Shown: positions 60,601 to 64,000 of the stretch, one piece after another
How positions within the stretch are numbered: position 1 is the first letter of the stretch
Layout: the number at the start of each line of letters is the position of its first letter
Assembly (NCBI GenBank): GCA_003222395.1
Contig: QHWB01000057.1
Span: 62,001 to 126,000 of the forward strand
Source of the DNA: Acidobacteriota bacterium
GTDB lineage: Bacteria > Acidobacteriota > Vicinamibacteria > Vicinamibacterales > CAVVIG01
Length of the DNA: 64,000 nt
Reading direction: 5' to 3'
The notes under the pieces: model-generated
Database searches by the model: none
The model's input: the letters and a program-made list of their open reading frames with translations, nothing else
What the model was told of the DNA's origin: nothing
Translations under genes and position numbers: made by a program

Positions 60601-63600
60601 GCAATTTCTGCTGCGCGGTTTCGAGAACGTCCAAGGCGAATGGTCGTTGGTGTGCACCACACACAACATTCTCAAGTTCTATCGTCTCTGTGTATGAGCT
60701 GGAATCTGCCTTCGCGCGTGACCGCGGCGTGGAACGCGACGCGGCCATCCCCGAGATCGCCGCCTGACCGGGCGAGCGCGCAGCACGAGGCAATGTGACC
60801 ATCACAGCGATTACTCGGACGGCCTCCTCTAGGCCTGCGCCGCTAGAGAGATGTGCTCCATTCGTCCGGACAAGTCGTCACAGCCGCGATCGTCAGCCAC
60901 GCGCGGACGCAGACGGCCGACGATGCCGCCCGCGAGTTCGCTGAAAGACGACGAACGGCTCGACTTCATGTCCCTCGTCCGAGTCCTCCTCGTCGGGCGA
61001 ACCGATCCGGACCGCCACAGCCTCGCGGTCAGTAGCCCCGCGAATCGTCGTCGCGATCCCGCCGCGATTCTCGCCCTCCAGTACGTTGTAGAACGCGAGA
61101 AAGCCGGAACGCGGTACCGATCGGATCTCGACGCAGGCCTCCAGATGCACCTCCGTCACGTCCTCGAAGAGCTCACCGTCCGTCTCCCGCAGCGTCGAAA
61201 TGAGACGATGGAAGTGGGTCAACGCGTCGTCCATCTCGGCGGCCTCGACCACGCACGTGAAGTAGCCATGCCAGGCCTCCGACGACCGCCGGTGCCGCTC
61301 GAGACGCTCAAACGAGAAGTGACCAAGATACAGCATGCATCCTCCGACCAGCGCTCACCCTGACGGGTTCGTCACACTTTAAAGACTGCAGAGGTGAGTG
61401 TACGCGTCATGACCTGGTCATTGGCATTTCAGGCTCTGCATTTGTACGGGACCACTTGCGAGAACGTCGTCACTCAGGAAGAAGGCTACGTCGTGTTTGG
61501 GAAGGCTCACGCGCTCGAGGTTTCCGCTGTCTAACGAGTACACATAGTACAACGACGATCCTGGATCGCCGCGAACGTCGACGAGCAACGCCAGGCTAAA
61601 CGTTAAGTTGAGATCGATAATGCTAAATGGACTTGGACCGGCTACGGGGCACTTGATCCGGAGCCGTTTTGGTTCGCCACCAGCATCGTCGGACAGCGTC
61701 TGCAGAACAAGGTCACGAACATTCTTCTTGGAATCTCGGCTATCTTCATCCTGACCAAACACAAACACTGCGTTGTTCTTGGCAAACAAGGCCTGGGCGT
61801 CTCATTTCCGTTCGAATCGACGGGCGCCACGGTTGAGCTATTTGCACAATGTCAGTCTGCGCGGAACTGGACGTTACGAACGCGAATCGTGAGGCAGGAT
61901 CGATGCCCGACTTAGCGAAAGGAATGTTGCCTCGCAGCGTGGTCCCATGTAGTTGCAAGCCCTTACTAAATCGTCTGACCATGCGATGCATTCGTCTTCA
62001 TCGTTAATCGCTGCGAACGCGGCCGGCCCGTCTCGGAAGATGGTCGTGCCATCCGGCGAGAAAGTTATCAGCACCGACGTGTGCGGGTTCCGAAAATTCT
62101 GACCAAGTCCTTTCCGGAAATTCTGACCACCTGCCGGTAACCCTGCCGGGTCAGACAATCATCGGAAATTTGGCTTCCGACGAGGGAAAGGATGATCGAC
62201 ATGGTGAACCGACACGAGATTTCAGATTCTGCGCCGGGCAGAGCACACGTGGAGCGACATCGCGGCGCTCAGCGGCGTCTCCGAGAAGACGGCTCGATGG
62301 ATCGCGGCCGAAGCCCCAGTCACCACCGTCGATAACGCGAGCGAGCGGACGCGCCGGCAGGTCGGCCGCCCCTCGAAGGCCGAAGCGTATCGCGAGGTGC
62401 TGGTCCAGGCATTGACCGAGGACGCGGGTGTGCGGTCTGTCGAGTTGCTGCGTCGCGCGCGGCGCGAGCTTGCCATTTCCGCGATTACGCTAGCCGAACT
62501 CGCGGCGGGTCCGCACGCCACGAGGGATGCGGGCGAACGCGCGCGCCGTCAAGATCGCCTGCAACGCACTGAAGCGACATTCGAACCATTACCTGTGGAT
62601 GGGAACGCGGCTCGTGCGTACGGGCGCGGATCTGCCGCTATACCGCAATCCAGCTGATTTCTCCGGACTCTCCGCGTTGCTCGACATCGTCGCCGTTTGA
62701 CGCTTTCCACGCGCACGGAAATCGATCCGGGGTGACGTCTCACCCCGATCAGCCGGTGCCGGTAGGCACCGTCTCCCAATCCGCCCGGCAGCGACCCGCA
62801 CCGCTGAGATGCCGCATACGGTGGCTGAGCTATTCGGTTCTGTCAGCGATTCGACGAAGGCAGGCCTGTCGCTTCTCGACGAAACACGTCACGCATGCCA
62901 GCGTGCTCGAGCGTTAGCCGACCCGCATTGATGCTCCAGTTGAAGGACCGCGTCTGCTGATTCACCGTGAGGTGGAGCTGGGTCTGGTCGGCCCGCCATG
63001 TGCCCAGCGTGGTCGAGATCGGCAAACGAAAGAGATAGCGGCCATCCGGTTCGAAGTCCTCATAGGCCGGGCCGCCCGCGGGATGTGGATAGCTCCAGAC
63101 GCCCACGAGCGCAGGACCGCGGGCGCTCGGCTGACCGACGCGCGTCATCTGACGTTTGTCCGGACCGACCTGCATGGTGAGAGTACCTTCGGAGACAGTT
63201 ATCATCAGGTCTTCCGTATGGACGCTGGCCCCTGGCCCTTCAGACACCTTCCGAGTCAACCGATCGCCGGTGAGTTGCCACGTGCCATCGACCATTGCTC
63301 CGCTGGTTTGCGCACACGTGTGATCGGCCGACAACGTCATCCACGTTCCAAGTCCGCCGCGCGACCGCGCTTCGGCATCCCAGCGGCCCACCAGTGGCTC
63401 CGTCATCGGCGCCTGCATAAGCGCGGCGAGAAGCAGTACGTGCTTCACCGCGACCGCCTCGCTGAACCTATGGAGAGTTTGTCACACATCGAAATCTCCT
63501 TCGAGCGTGATCGGAATATGGATCGACAGACCACGTTACGGGCTTGGCGTGGATTTCTTTCCACGCTTCAGCAGAGCACCCATTACTGTGCCGACAATCA

Positions 63601-64000
63601 CTACCGGTGATGAGAGAGTTACCCACCAGACAATCTCGATTGGAAAGAGGTTTCTAGCACTTGTCCGGTCTAATGCGACATCCGTAATCACTCCGATAGC
63701 AATGCCCACCCACAGACTCGGCACGATCAACCACGTTCTTTCGGACGATGCGGCAGATAACGCAATCACGACTGGGCCAAGTAGCGGCAATGTCAGGAGG
63801 AGATGACGCGCCGGCGTCGCGTCTCCCAACCACCCGAACTTGTAACAAGCCGTTGCGTAGAAAAACCCGGCGGCAGCTGCACCGACCTTTGGCAACACTT
63901 GCTTCGGCGCCTCGAGAGTTAACGCGGGCACTTTGTGCAACCCGTCGACGACTTGTCGGCCGTGACGATGCACCAAGCCACTCGCATATTACACATTCCG

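Overview
The window is high-GC bacterial chromosome, most likely from an Acidobacteriota member and plausibly class Vicinamibacteria. That is an inference. It rests on an acidobacterial-type VWFA secreted protein (35827-36756), an Oar-like TonB receptor with a carboxypeptidase-regulatory N-terminus, large secreted M14 metallopeptidases, a DUF5916 outer-membrane protein, a Ser/Thr kinase-TPR gene and GC-rich dispersed intergenic repeats. No rRNA, complete tRNA or CRISPR array was recognised.

Layout. 1-6.6 kb is an almost complete arginine pathway: argG (5' end only) and argR read leftward, and argC-argB-argD-GNAT-argJ-argF read rightward with overlapping or near-overlapping ends. 6.7-13 kb carries an acyl-CoA synthetase, a secreted metallo-beta-lactamase-fold hydrolase, a lipoprotein, a Tat-exported dienelactone hydrolase and an MFS transporter coupled to 5-oxoprolinase subunit A. 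13.2-19.6 kb holds a 1426-aa M14 peptidase and, just upstream in the same direction, a gene joining an M14-type N-terminal domain to a TonB-receptor beta-barrel. 20-22.5 kb is rfbB-rfbA-rfbC for dTDP-sugar synthesis without rfbD. 22.6-29.7 kb holds a DGQHR-domain protein, a second M14 peptidase and an intact Oar-like receptor. 29.8-32 kb is a kinase-TPR gene broken by five frameshifts. 32-37.2 kb contains a Tat-exported class V aminotransferase, a DUF1624 membrane acyltransferase, OsmC, the iron permease FTR1, a VWFA protein, a 28-aa membrane peptide and frataxin. 37.2-40.2 kb is a proline or hydroxyproline racemase, a class IV HDAC-like hydrolase and an ornithine cyclodeaminase family protein. 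40.2-44.4 kb is an aa3-type cytochrome c oxidase operon. 44.5-49 kb holds TPR, small membrane/secreted and DUF5916 proteins.

49.07-59.23 kb looks like an integrated element of about 10.2 kb. An 18-bp direct repeat matching a tRNA 3' end lies at both edges. It carries a winged-helix/GHKL-ATPase/STAS-like protein, an excisionase-type HTH protein, a P-loop ATPase, a phage-type adenine methyltransferase, a P27-type small terminase, several phage-like small genes, an HExxH metalloprotein and a large serine recombinase. The recombinase is broken by an internal deletion that removes part of its catalytic domain, so the element is probably stranded. 59.4-62.7 kb is decayed accessory DNA: a RelB/ParE-type addiction pair, an orphan DUF433 antitoxin, two insertion-sequence remnants, a vapC remnant and a frameshifted gene. 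The last 1.2 kb holds a secreted and a membrane hypothetical protein.

The most unusual observations are: a co-oriented leader repeat in front of four unrelated genes (argD, the dienelactone hydrolase, pxpA, cox subunit IV); the M14/TonB-barrel fusion; a 28-aa membrane peptide with a strong ribosome-binding site; and the gene content of the stranded element.
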